Of a stretch of DNA of 24,007 bases, positions 1 to 7,802 are shown in pieces. The DNA lies in the NCBI GenBank assembly GCA_045598705.1, contig JAZLMM010000038.1:1-24007 (forward strand), in the 5' to 3' direction. Source of the stretch: Scatonaster sp045598705 (GTDB lineage Bacteria; Bacillota; Clostridia; Saccharofermentanales; Saccharofermentanaceae). The stretch's first letter is position 1, and every line of letters begins with the position of its first letter. Below the pieces are notes generated by a model that saw only the letters and a program-made list of their open reading frames with translations, did no database searches and was not told the DNA's origin. A program made the position numbers and the translations under genes.

Positions 1-1
1 G

Positions 2-138
2 CGTGAAAAATGCTCCTGGATGTTCCGACTACAGCGACATTTGTTCATTCCAGTCGGAAACGGTCTTGTCCGGAAGAAACAATGAACATTTCTTGCCTGA
101 CGAAGCGCTCTCCATTTCCCAAGAAAACGTGAAGATCC
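2..138 (+). repeat. Inverted-copy dispersed repeat, left copy
   Basis: This stretch matches the reverse complement of 23871-24007 with about 10 mismatches in 137 positions and no gap. The match reaches the first bases of the window, so the true outer end is not seen. Inside are short hairpin arms: TTCCGACT (23-30) with AGTCGGAA (52-59), and AAGAAA (74-79) with TTTCTT (89-94). The repeat begins with CGTGAAAA and ends near CGTGAAGA. A frame is open through it, but 7 of the 8 codons that differ between the copies change the amino acid, which argues against a conserved protein. It lies beyond the 3' end of hemW. Confidence 0.9.
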
Positions 139-154
139 AAATTCTTTGGGGAAA

Positions 155-193
155 GTACGGTTGCTTTTCGTCAACTCGTGATTCCAGCCGTAC
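155..193. other. Hairpin beyond hemW stop, possible weak terminator
   Basis: GTACGGTTG (155-163) and CAGCCGTAC (185-193) form a 9-bp stem with a 21-base loop, just past the hemW stop at 197. The plus-strand RNA has a full stem with one G-U pair; the minus-strand RNA has one mismatch. Only a run of three Ts follows on the minus strand, so this is not a convincing intrinsic terminator, but it is the only candidate at the end of the long minus-strand gene run. Confidence 0.25.
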
Positions 194-196
194 CTC

Positions 197-1426
197 TCAC
201 ACGTAATCCATGAACACTTGGTTGGCAAGATCAAAGCCCTTCTCCGTAAGCCGATAGGCCCCTCCTTCTGCGACCACCAGACCTTTAGCCTGTTCTTGTT
301 TCAATTCGGTGGCAAAAGCACCCTCTACATTCATTCCGAACCGTTCCTGAAACAATCGTGTGTCTACGCCGCTACCCATTCGAAAGCCGAGCATCACGAA
401 CTCTTTCATGCAGTCCTCCTGTGTCAGTGTCTCCTCCGGATAATACACTTCATCTCGACGGATTTCTCTGGAACCTAAATTTGAATCTCCCAGCACATTG
501 AGATACTCATCTAGGGTCTCCACATGACGTCCACGTTCTTTTCCCAGATAGTAGTGTGCGCCGACCCCAAATCCGTAGTACTGTTCCGCTCGCCAATACA
601 TCAAGTTGTGTCGGCTCTCGAACCCCGGACGTGCCATATTACTGATTTCATAATGGGTATATCCCTTCGCCGTCAAACTTCGGATCACCTCGTGGTACAT
701 CTCCCGATCTGCCTCTTGTGTCACGCACTTCTCGATGTCACCGCCGTAGCGAGCATACATTGGCGTTCCTTCTTCCAGAATCAGCGAGTACAGGGATACA
801 TGCGGAATGCCTCGCTCAAGCAGCTCCCCCACCGTCGCCTTCACGCTCTCCAACGTCTGTCCCGGAATCCCCAGCATCATGTCGCAGGAGATATTGGTAA
901 AACCAGCCGCTTTGACCATAGAGATGGCATTCCGTGCCGTGTCCGCATTGTGAATTCGCCCGAGTGTCCGAAGCACTGAATCGTCTAGGCTCTGAATCCC
1001 CAACGAGATTCGATTGATGCCCGCATCGTAGAATGCACGCAGTTTCTGTGCATCGATTGTCCCAGGGTTAGCCTCCAGCGTGATCTCACAATCTTCCGAA
1101 AGAGTGAATCCTTCCTTCAAAGCCAGAAGGATCTCAGCTACTTGTTTTCCAGAAAGTAGAGAGGGTGTACCGCCGCCGAAATAGACGGTTCGCAGTAGCG
1201 TTTTGCTTCCATTTCCTAGTAGAACCGGCGACAATCGAATCTCTCGGCACAGCGCACGCACATACTCGTCCATACGAGATACACAGTCTGGGAAAGAAAG
1301 GAAATCACAGTAGGCGCATTTTCTGACACAGAAAGGAATATGGATATAGACGCTATGTGCATCAATCGCACATACGCCCGCACCCTTCACATCAACAAGT
1401 CCTTCAGCCATAGAGGAATCCAGCAT
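197..1426 (-). CDS. hemW: Radical SAM heme chaperone HemW (HemN-like)
   Basis: The 409-residue protein has the radical SAM motif CxxxCxxC at Cys33, Cys37 and Cys40, followed by DF. True HemN oxidases carry a fourth cysteine there, so HemW fits better. GGGTPSLL is the SAM-binding glycine motif. RHNLMYW...YYGFGVGAH is the conserved HemW signature near residue 275-300, and the C-terminal HemN domain is present. HemW proteins bind heme and a 4Fe-4S cluster in the cytoplasm and are thought to deliver heme to target proteins; many are mislabelled coproporphyrinogen dehydrogenase. The ATG at 1426 has GGCGGAG a few bases upstream and follows the stop of the previous gene by one base. It is the last gene of the run. 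About 24 residues precede the core YIHIPFC motif, slightly more than usual. Confidence 0.93.
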   Translation of the reverse strand: MLDSSMAEGLVDVKGAGVCAIDAHSVYIHIPFCVRKCAYCDFLSFPDCVSRMDEYVRALCREIRLSPVLLGNGSKTLLRTVYFGGGTPSLLSGKQVAEILLALKEGFTLSEDCEITLEANPGTIDAQKLRAFYDAGINRISLGIQSLDDSVLRTLGRIHNADTARNAISMVKAAGFTNISCDMMLGIPGQTLESVKATVGELLERGIPHVSLYSLILEEGTPMYARYGGDIEKCVTQEADREMYHEVIRSLTAKGYTHYEISNMARPGFESRHNLMYWRAEQYYGFGVGAHYYLGKERGRHVETLDEYLNVLGDSNLGSREIRRDEVYYPEETLTQEDCMKEFVMLGFRMGSGVDTRLFQERFGMNVEGAFATELKQEQAKGLVVAEGGAYRLTEKGFDLANQVFMDYV

Positions 1427-1427
1427 A

Positions 1428-2171
1428 TTACTCCGCCAACACCTGCTGCAATGCGTGATCTAACGCGACTTCGAATTTCTTGAAGCTTGGGGAGACATTA
1501 TGTTCCGGAAGCATGTACGGTGAGATCTTCTCCGCCCACTTCGCTTTGTACTGCCCAACAGCCGGATACCCGATCTGCTTGATTCGTGCAGACTGTTCAC
1601 CCAGGACCACATCGCATAGCACCTCCCAAGTGCCACAGATACTATCCTGTTCATAGGATTTCAGAATATCCAGATCCGCCTCCGGATAAGCCATGGTCAA
1701 CGCATTCTGATCCGCGAGCATCCAACTCTCCATCTCTTCCACCGAGACCGCAATGACGGTCCGAATACCCGGTCCATAGGTTCGGCAGATGGTGCGCAGT
1801 TTATTGAAGATCTCTCCTGGATCATTACTATCCGAATCCATGCAGACCACAATGATCGTAGCCGTACCGGCATAGACGTGGTCATACGCACGAAGTTTCG
1901 CCGGAAGCAGTTCGCACAACCCTGATGCATAGGGTTGCGGCTTCTTCTCCGGCTGATTAGAGAAATATCCGCATCCGCGATGTGGACGCAAGTAACAGTT
2001 GTACGCCTTGGTATGCCGACGTACGATGCACTCTGTCAGACGCTGGATTACCAGTCCACCGGAACGATCTTCACACAGAAGTTCGACTCGTAGCGGTAGC
2101 ACACCGGAAGATGGCGAAGTTTCCACCTCAGCAACTTTATCTTTCATTTTCTGGTCTTCCACTTTGCTCAT
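1428..2171 (-). CDS. DUF4276/TOPRIM-like protein, putative nuclease partner of ATPase
   Basis: The 247-residue protein resembles the DUF4276 family, which I recall as related to TOPRIM/RloB-like folds. Visible features: an acidic residue after a beta strand (LLCED, Glu34), a DxD after a hydrophobic strand (VVCMDSD, Asp112 and Asp114), then VEEMESWMLAD (144-154) and a C-terminal SPSFKKFEVAL block. The Glu plus DxD pattern is what metal-dependent TOPRIM nucleases and primases use. Its ATG overlaps the stop of the upstream ATPase gene (ATGA), so the two are probably translationally coupled and act together. AAA ATPase plus TOPRIM-like pairs occur in defence modules such as PARIS and RloAB-like systems; that role here is inference. 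The exact family was assigned from memory of motifs, with no search behind it. There is no signal peptide or membrane segment. Confidence 0.7.
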   Translation of the reverse strand: MSKVEDQKMKDKVAEVETSPSSGVLPLRVELLCEDRSGGLVIQRLTECIVRRHTKAYNCYLRPHRGCGYFSNQPEKKPQPYASGLCELLPAKLRAYDHVYAGTATIIVVCMDSDSNDPGEIFNKLRTICRTYGPGIRTVIAVSVEEMESWMLADQNALTMAYPEADLDILKSYEQDSICGTWEVLCDVVLGEQSARIKQIGYPAVGQYKAKWAEKISPYMLPEHNVSPSFKKFEVALDHALQQVLAE

Positions 2172-3373
2172 GATTCACCTGATTCGCTCATATCGTCAAA
2201 ATGTCCCGCATACCAGATTGCGCCCATGCCGACGCCTTGCTTATACATCTCGGATACGATGGCAGAGGAGGCCGCACAGGATATACCGACCTCGTCCTCA
2301 TCTCCACGGCTGAACACCCAGATTTCATCTGGGGCCAGGTTCTCGATAATGTAAGGGTTATGTGTCGTAAAGATGATCTGGCACTTCGGGTGCGAGATCG
2401 TAAAGTTTCTCATCTCCGAAGCCAGCGCATCGACCATATCGTGGTACAGTCCTTCGTCCGGTGATTCCAGAAGCAGAAGCGGACGCGGATTCGGGTCCGA
2501 AAGCAGAAGCAGATACAAGGCAAGAATATCCGGCTTCTTGAAGAATTTCAGCACAGCTTCTTCATTCTTCTTACGAAGCCCCGGGATCGACTCGATCAGG
2601 CGGTCGATCAATTGTGAATATAGTTCCGGCTGCTCCTTCTTCATGTAAAGAAGTACATTGCGAGCATTGGTACCTTCTGCATTGAGATGCTTGTGTCCGC
2701 CCGGCGCGACATCGTCCGGAAGCGCCTTTGTATTCTCTTTCTGGAATCGTACGAAGAACCACATGCCGATCTCTCGATATGTACTTCCGATGAAGTGATA
2801 CTGCTTCAATGCACCGTAAGCACGTAACGCAGAAGTCTGCGGATCGTTCATCTCACCTTCTGATTTCTCACCCTGGCAGAACACGAAGCCGACGCCATTT
2901 CTGAAGTGAAGGATCTCCTGAGGTTCCTCCATGTCCTTCCTCCACAAGCGAAGGACCTCTTCCTCGAAATGTGGTTTACCATGTACATTCGGTGCCAGAA
3001 CCAGTTCATATTCACAATATGTCTTCGGATAATTCTCCGTCTTCGGAAATAGGAAACAGAGCGTTGCCTTGATGGGCTGTTCTTTATCGATCAGAAGATT
3101 GGTAAAACCACTTCGTTCCGATTCGACCGAGGCAGCCGCAGGTCCTGAGATGACCGTTGACTGCACAAATGACAGGAATGAGAAGAACATCGACTTACCG
3201 GAGTGATTCCGGCCAATCAGTGCTTCCAAGGAAGATAGTGGGAACGCTAGGTCTACGCCTGCGCCTAAAGCAAGCGATGACTGCTCCGGTGCCTTACGGA
3301 TATCGTCCATAAGTGCGCCAATGCAGTCATCACTGAATAAACCATAATTTTGAATTCGAACGCCCAGTAACAT
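2168..3373 (-). CDS. AAA-family (AAA_21/AAA_15-like) ATPase
   Basis: The 401-residue ATPase starts MLLGVRIQNYGLFSDD, the usual opening strand of ABC/SMC-like single-chain ATPases. Walker A is GRNHSGKS (54-61). A Walker B-like strand LLLLESPDEGL lies at 299-309 and the H-loop TTHNP at 336-340. The segment GAIWYAGHF near the end resembles the GELW...G tail of AAA ATPases paired with DUF4276 proteins. Oddities: family members usually read EEP or DEP where this has ESP, and the S-D-G signature before the Walker B helix reads KKPDILAL. ATP hydrolysis may therefore be weak or work differently. I chose the ATG at 3373, with GAGGTG about 8 bases upstream, over a TTG at 3436 that has no ribosome site. 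A 72-bp gap separates it from the upstream gene, and its stop overlaps the next start. Confidence 0.82.
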   Translation of the reverse strand: MLLGVRIQNYGLFSDDCIGALMDDIRKAPEQSSLALGAGVDLAFPLSSLEALIGRNHSGKSMFFSFLSFVQSTVISGPAAASVESERSGFTNLLIDKEQPIKATLCFLFPKTENYPKTYCEYELVLAPNVHGKPHFEEEVLRLWRKDMEEPQEILHFRNGVGFVFCQGEKSEGEMNDPQTSALRAYGALKQYHFIGSTYREIGMWFFVRFQKENTKALPDDVAPGGHKHLNAEGTNARNVLLYMKKEQPELYSQLIDRLIESIPGLRKKNEEAVLKFFKKPDILALYLLLLSDPNPRPLLLLESPDEGLYHDMVDALASEMRNFTISHPKCQIIFTTHNPYIIENLAPDEIWVFSRGDEDEVGISCAASSAIVSEMYKQGVGMGAIWYAGHFDDMSESGES

Positions 3374-3445
3374 CGCCTTGCACCTCGACTCAAGTATTCG
3401 CACTTGGCAGCGGTCAGGATGTAAGACAACACTCAAGCGCTACGA

Positions 3446-3913
3446 TTATTTTAACTCTTTCTTGTCTTTTTGGATACGTACCAGAAGATCGGTCAACTCA
3501 TTTTCCAGTTCAGAGAGTCTCTTTCTCGCATAATCAATGGCGCGAGAATAGATCTCTTCAGACTGCTGGTTTGCTTCGGTCAGGATACGTTCGCTGGATT
3601 CTTTCGCAAGCTGAGTAATCTGGTGTTCATCCACCATGATGGCCTGACGCTGCTCGGACTCACGAAGGATACTCTCAGCCTTCTGACGGGCGGAAGCCAC
3701 AACCTGACGCTGCTGATCGACGATCCACTTGGCCTGCTGCACCTCAGACGGGAAGCTTGCACGAATCTGCTTAATCCAGTAAAGTGCATCCGCGCGGTCA
3801 ACCAAGCAGTTGTCCGAGAACGGTACGCCCTTCGCCTGCTCGATTGTAGCCTGCAACTGATCTAGTAATTCGTATAGATCCTTATCTGTTGTTCTTACAT
3901 TTCCTTCCGGCAT
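3446..3913 (-). CDS. DivIVA-like coiled-coil protein of unknown function
   Basis: The 155-residue protein is hydrophilic and mostly predicted helix. A short N-terminal part (DLYELLDQLQATIEQAK) is followed by a DALYWIKQIRASFP segment and a long charged coiled coil from about residue 58 to the end, rich in Q, E, A and K. There are no membrane segments, signal peptide or catalytic motif. Similar small coiled-coil proteins sit beside coaD in many Clostridia and are often labelled ATPase or DivIVA-like; I know of no proven function. GGGAGG lies 7 bases before the ATG. The gene follows coaD by 14 bp, so it is probably co-transcribed with it. A role in cell division or envelope is only suggested by the coiled coil and the neighbourhood. 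Confidence 0.75.
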   Translation of the reverse strand: MPEGNVRTTDKDLYELLDQLQATIEQAKGVPFSDNCLVDRADALYWIKQIRASFPSEVQQAKWIVDQQRQVVASARQKAESILRESEQRQAIMVDEHQITQLAKESSERILTEANQQSEEIYSRAIDYARKRLSELENELTDLLVRIQKDKKELK

Positions 3914-3927
3914 ATGATAACCTCCCT

Positions 3928-4425
3928 TTATGCCTTCCCATCGCGCATCTGCTGTACTTTACGATGGACCATATCTTCTACGGCCGGCACTACCATTCTG
4001 GAGATGTCGCCGCCATAGTTCGCAACTTCTTTGATGATGGAGGAAGAGGTGAACGTAAGCTCTGCCCGGCAAGGCAGGAAGATCACCTGATACTCTGGAT
4101 ACATCAATGTATTCGCTGCATTCATTTCCGACTCATAGCGGAAATCGGATTCACTTCGAAGACCACGCACCACTGCGGAAGCCCCGAATTCCTGATACAC
4201 CTCTACCATGAGGTTATCGCGGGCTACCACTTCTACGTTTGGCACATCCTTCAGGCAGATCTTGATCATCTCGATTCGTTCTTCCACGGTAAACATCGCC
4301 TTCTTGGCGCTGTTATTCATCACGGCTACCACCAGCTTATCGCAGATCTTCGCTGCGCGCTTGGCGATATCCAGATGGCCCAATGTGAAAGGGTCGAAAC
4401 TTCCTGGGAAAATGTACGTCCGCAC
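3928..4425 (-). CDS. coaD: Phosphopantetheine adenylyltransferase (CoaD)
   Basis: The 165-residue protein catalyses transfer of AMP from ATP to 4'-phosphopantetheine, giving dephospho-CoA, the penultimate step of CoA synthesis in the cytoplasm. It has the nucleotidyltransferase GSFDPFTLGH motif (residues 8-17, TxGH type), the RGLRSESDFRYESEMNAAN block that binds ligand, and the late FTSSSIIKEVA motif of the ISSTxVRE type. The length is the normal bacterial CoaD length. Translation starts at a GTG with AAGGAG 7 bases upstream. It follows rsmD by 31 bp, and rsmD-coaD is a common pair in Bacillota. Nothing is missing. Confidence 0.97.
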   Translation of the reverse strand: MRTYIFPGSFDPFTLGHLDIAKRAAKICDKLVVAVMNNSAKKAMFTVEERIEMIKICLKDVPNVEVVARDNLMVEVYQEFGASAVVRGLRSESDFRYESEMNAANTLMYPEYQVIFLPCRAELTFTSSSIIKEVANYGGDISRMVVPAVEDMVHRKVQQMRDGKA

Positions 4426-4456
4426 GATGGTTCTCCTTCTTTTTTTGCATAGTTGC

Positions 4457-5014
4457 TTATTCTACAAAGAATGTTATCAGAGTTGAGCCGTACTTACAAC
4501 TCTTTAAAAATGTCATGTTGGTTACATTCTCTTGTATCAATGTATTAGCATCGGATTCTATGATAAAAATGCCGTCTTCTGCCAGAAGTCCATTCTCACG
4601 AATCAGTTCCGCTGCTGTCTTCGCGTACTTATCTGCCATCGCATAGGGTGGATCCATGAAGATAATGTCGAAGGTCTTCCCCTCTTTGCCTAATCGTTTT
4701 AATCCTTCGGCAAAAGCACTCTTCACGACAGAAGCCTTCTCCGTAAGGTGGGTCTTCGTAAGATTCTTTCGGATGATCTCGATACTTCGGGACGCTTGAT
4801 CGATGAGTACCGCAGACTCGGCGCCGCGGCTTAAGGCCTCGATGGCCATTTGTCCCGTTCCGGAGAAGATATCGAGGAATCGGCTGTCCGGCACACGCAT
4901 CTGAATACTGGAAAACAACGCCTCCTTCACTTTATCCGTGGTCGGGCGCGTCGCGTCACCTTTCGGCGCTTCTAAGATGGTTCCTCTACAGGTTCCTGCA
5001 ACAACACGTGGCAT
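4457..5014 (-). CDS. rsmD: 16S rRNA (guanine966-N2)-methyltransferase RsmD
   Basis: The protein of about 185 residues starts MPRVVAGTCRGTILEAPKG, matching the MRVIAGxxRGRxL opening of RsmD. Next come TRPTTDKVKEALFSS, the SAM-binding LDIFSGTGQMAIEALSRGA motif and the catalytic IIFMDPPYA motif of N2-guanine methyltransferases. It methylates G966 of 16S rRNA during 30S assembly. An upstream in-frame ATG at 5059 would add 15 residues and overlap recG. I prefer 5014 because AGAGGAG lies about 8 bases before it and the family begins there. It sits between recG and coaD on the same strand. Confidence 0.95.
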   Translation of the reverse strand: MPRVVAGTCRGTILEAPKGDATRPTTDKVKEALFSSIQMRVPDSRFLDIFSGTGQMAIEALSRGAESAVLIDQASRSIEIIRKNLTKTHLTEKASVVKSAFAEGLKRLGKEGKTFDIIFMDPPYAMADKYAKTAAELIRENGLLAEDGIFIIESDANTLIQENVTNMTFLKSCKYGSTLITFFVE

Positions 5015-5037
5015 TTCTTTGACTCCTCTTCTCCCTC

Positions 5038-7161
5038 TTATAAACTCGGTTTCTCCCAAGCATCTCCGAAATGATCTCGGAAAGCGGAGACCATGATCTT
5101 GGCCTGTGTACCCTTCAACGTAGGATCTTCCCGGAACATCCGATCGATCGCTTCTTCGATCGGCGGCAGGTATACCGCATCGCGATAAAGATTCGCCACT
5201 TTGAGCTGTGGAAGACCATGCTGCTTCGTCCCGAAGAAATCACCGGTTCCGCGAAGAAGCATATCTTTCTCCGCCAACTGGAAGCCGTCCGTTGTCTGGC
5301 ACATCATGTTGATACGTTCCTGGGATACGCCGTCGTAGTGATCCGTATGAAGGATACAGGCAGCATGCAGATTACCACGTCCGATACGTCCGCGCAACTG
5401 ATGCAGAGTAGAAAGACCGAATCTCTCCGCATTTCGAATCAACATAATGGTAGCATTCGGATTATCCACACCGACCTCGATAACGGTCGTAGATACCAGC
5501 ACATCGATCCTTCCTTCGATGAATTCCTTCATGATGTCGTCCTTCTCCTTCGGCTTCATCTTGCCATGAAGAAGACCTATATTCAGTCCCGAAAGTGGTC
5601 CGGTCTTCAGCATCTCGTAGTAGCCGACCGCAGATTCCAAGTCCTGCTTCATGCTATTGGCCAATGTACCTTCCTCGTCCTCATAGACATCTTCTTGCAA
5701 TTCGTCAATCATGGGACACACGATATACACCTGATGCCCATCCGCCACTTCTTTTCGAATCGTGGCCATGACCCGACCATCTTCTTCAGTCGATGTACGG
5801 AACGTCTTAATGGGCATTCTTCCTTTCGGCATTGCGTGGATTACGGATACATCCATATCACCGAACAGCACGAGTCCCAACGTACGTGGAATCGGCGTCG
5901 CCGACATGACTAATGTGTGGATACCGTGATCGCTTCGTTCATCTGTGGAGGAACGTTGCTTCACGCCGAAGCGGTGCTGTTCGTCCGTCACCATCAACGC
6001 AAGCTTTGGAAGCACATTCTCCTCGGCCAAGACCGCATGTGTACCCACCAAGATTTTCGTCTCACCGGATGCAAGGCGTGCACGGATCTCTTTCTTCTCT
6101 TTTGCCGTCGTACTCCCAAGTAACAGGTCACAACCCGGGTTTCGGTCACCTAGAAGTTTCTGGAATGTCTGATAATGCTGTGTTGCAAGTACTGCCGTCG
6201 GTGCCATAAAGATTGACTGATATCCCGCAAGTGCACAGGCTTCCATCGCCAGAAGCGCCACCACAGTCTTACCGGAACCGACATCACCTTGTACCAGTCG
6301 ATTCATAGGATGTGTCCTAGAAATATCCTGAAGGATCGTCCCCACCACATTCTTCTGATCTTCCGTCAGTTGGAACGGCAGGTTCTTCCCTACTTCCGTG
6401 AATCGTTCACGCATCTCGGCACTCCCCACGATAGGGAAAGCCGCGCGCAGATGCTGTTGTTCCTGTTTATATACCGACAACGCCGCGCGAAGGAGGAACA
6501 ATTCCTCAAACACGAGATATTTACGGGCAATATCGATCTCCTCCATACTTTGAGGACGATGGATCTTCTCATACGCATAGGTAATGGTACAGAGCTTCTG
6601 TTCCTTACGGAAGAACAGCGGCAGCACTTCAGAAAGAAGCGGCAAAGCGTGGTCAAGTGCCGAGTTCACGATGGCGCGGATATGGCCCTGTTTCAGTCCT
6701 GCGGTCAACGGGTAGATCGGCTGGATCATGGAGGGCATTTTCTCGTCCTTCTGACGCTGGTCGAACACAGGGTTCGTCACTTGGAACTGGAACCCGTCGC
6801 GAGTGATCCTGCCATGGAAGAAGAATTCTTCACCGGCTACGATCTTGGACTCCAGATAAGGCTGATTGAACCAGATTGCGCGAATACTACAAGTACCGTC
6901 GGAAAGAGTTGCGAAGATTGTCGTGCGACCACGATTTCGTGAAACACGAGGTGGGGTGACGACCTTGGCGATGAAAGATCCTTCTTCATCGTGTTTCAGG
7001 GACGCCATCGGCACACATTCGGCCCAATCATCATATCGTCTAGGGAAGAATGTCAGTAGGTCATAGACACGATAGATTCCAAGCTTCGCAAGCTGTTGCG
7101 CACGCTTCTCGCCAACTTTGGGGAGATACTGAACCGGAGTGGAGAGGGTCACATTCGCCAT
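5038..7161 (-). CDS. recG: ATP-dependent DNA helicase RecG
   Basis: The protein of about 707 residues is the branch-migrating helicase that regresses stalled forks and processes Holliday junctions. The N-terminal wedge/OB region covers about residues 1-180. The superfamily 2 core shows Walker A QGDVGSGKT (about 293-300), DEQHRFGV as motif II, SATPIPRTL as motif III, and the C-terminal LHQLRGRIGRG motif VI. The tail (GDFFGTKQHGLPQL) matches RecG. Length is normal. The frame can start at a GTG at 7170, overlapping the nth stop as GTGA, but the ATG at 7161 has AAAGGG at a better distance (about 8 bases), so I use it. It is coupled to nth upstream, a repair pair, and lies 23 bp before rsmD. Confidence 0.97.
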   Translation of the reverse strand: MANVTLSTPVQYLPKVGEKRAQQLAKLGIYRVYDLLTFFPRRYDDWAECVPMASLKHDEEGSFIAKVVTPPRVSRNRGRTTIFATLSDGTCSIRAIWFNQPYLESKIVAGEEFFFHGRITRDGFQFQVTNPVFDQRQKDEKMPSMIQPIYPLTAGLKQGHIRAIVNSALDHALPLLSEVLPLFFRKEQKLCTITYAYEKIHRPQSMEEIDIARKYLVFEELFLLRAALSVYKQEQQHLRAAFPIVGSAEMRERFTEVGKNLPFQLTEDQKNVVGTILQDISRTHPMNRLVQGDVGSGKTVVALLAMEACALAGYQSIFMAPTAVLATQHYQTFQKLLGDRNPGCDLLLGSTTAKEKKEIRARLASGETKILVGTHAVLAEENVLPKLALMVTDEQHRFGVKQRSSTDERSDHGIHTLVMSATPIPRTLGLVLFGDMDVSVIHAMPKGRMPIKTFRTSTEEDGRVMATIRKEVADGHQVYIVCPMIDELQEDVYEDEEGTLANSMKQDLESAVGYYEMLKTGPLSGLNIGLLHGKMKPKEKDDIMKEFIEGRIDVLVSTTVIEVGVDNPNATIMLIRNAERFGLSTLHQLRGRIGRGNLHAACILHTDHYDGVSQERINMMCQTTDGFQLAEKDMLLRGTGDFFGTKQHGLPQLKVANLYRDAVYLPPIEEAIDRMFREDPTLKGTQAKIMVSAFRDHFGDAWEKPSL

Positions 7162-7166
7162 ATTGC

Positions 7167-7802
7167 TCACCCTTTCTTGCTATAATCGCAGAGTTCGAAG
7201 AGGGCGCACTTCTCGCACTTCGGTGCACGAGCCGTGCAGACTGCACGTCCATGTTCGACCATCAGGTGGCCGAAGTTCGCCCATTCATCCTTCGGCAGGA
7301 TCTTCATCAGTTCTTGCTCGATCACGACCGGTTCTTTGCCGGAACTTAATCCAAGGCGCCCAGACACGCGCATGCAGTGGGTATCCACCACTATAGCAGG
7401 TTGCCCGTAGATTTCCGAAATAATCAGGTTGGCAACTTTGCGTCCCACGCCAGGGAATCGCATTAATTCTTCGCGTGTTTTCGGCACTTCGCCATCAAAT
7501 TCTTCCTCGACCATCTTGGCAATGTCATAGAGATACTTCGATTTCGTACGGAAGAAACCACAAGGGCGAATGATTTCTTTAATTTGAGCTTGGCCAGCCA
7601 TAAGGAAATCTTTATGCTCTGGATACTTCTGAAAAAGCACTCTCGTTACTTCATTTACGCGAAGATCGGTGCATTGGGCGGATAGAACCGCACGCACCAC
7701 AAGATGGAAGGCACTCTGATCTATATCCAAGGTACACTTGGCCTGCGGATAAAGCTCGTGCAGGCGCGCTCGTATCGCATCCGCCCGTTCTTTCTTTCTC
7801 AT
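7167..7802 (-). CDS. nth: Endonuclease III (DNA glycosylase/AP lyase)
   Basis: The 211-residue protein is a base-excision repair glycosylase for oxidised pyrimidines with AP-lyase activity. The helix-hairpin-helix FPGVGRKVANLI carries the catalytic lysine (Lys122). The catalytic aspartate is in VDTHCMRVSGRLGL (Asp140). The C-terminal iron-sulphur loop has Cys189, Cys196, Cys199 and Cys205, the exact C-x6-C-x2-C-x5-C spacing of the family. SAQCTD near residue 41 is also typical. The start ATG overlaps the histidine kinase stop (ATGA) and has no strong ribosome site of its own, suggesting translational coupling. recG follows directly. Confidence 0.97.
   Translation of the reverse strand: MRKKERADAIRARLHELYPQAKCTLDIDQSAFHLVVRAVLSAQCTDLRVNEVTRVLFQKYPEHKDFLMAGQAQIKEIIRPCGFFRTKSKYLYDIAKMVEEEFDGEVPKTREELMRFPGVGRKVANLIISEIYGQPAIVVDTHCMRVSGRLGLSSGKEPVVIEQELMKILPKDEWANFGHLMVEHGRAVCTARAPKCEKCALFELCDYSKKG

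Noticed and set aside
41..88. Pseudoknot in the repeat from TGTTCATT pairing with AATGAACA
   Set aside because: The right copy has a substitution that breaks the pairing without a compensating change.
3..206. 67-residue open frame across the left repeat, and its 75-residue counterpart at 23779-24006
   Set aside because: The shared part is the repeat itself. Most differing codons are non-synonymous, the two frames diverge completely after the repeat, and neither has a ribosome site or family motif.
3374..3436. 21-residue N-terminal extension of the ATPase from a TTG
   Set aside because: No ribosome site precedes the TTG, and the protein family begins at the ATG at 3373.
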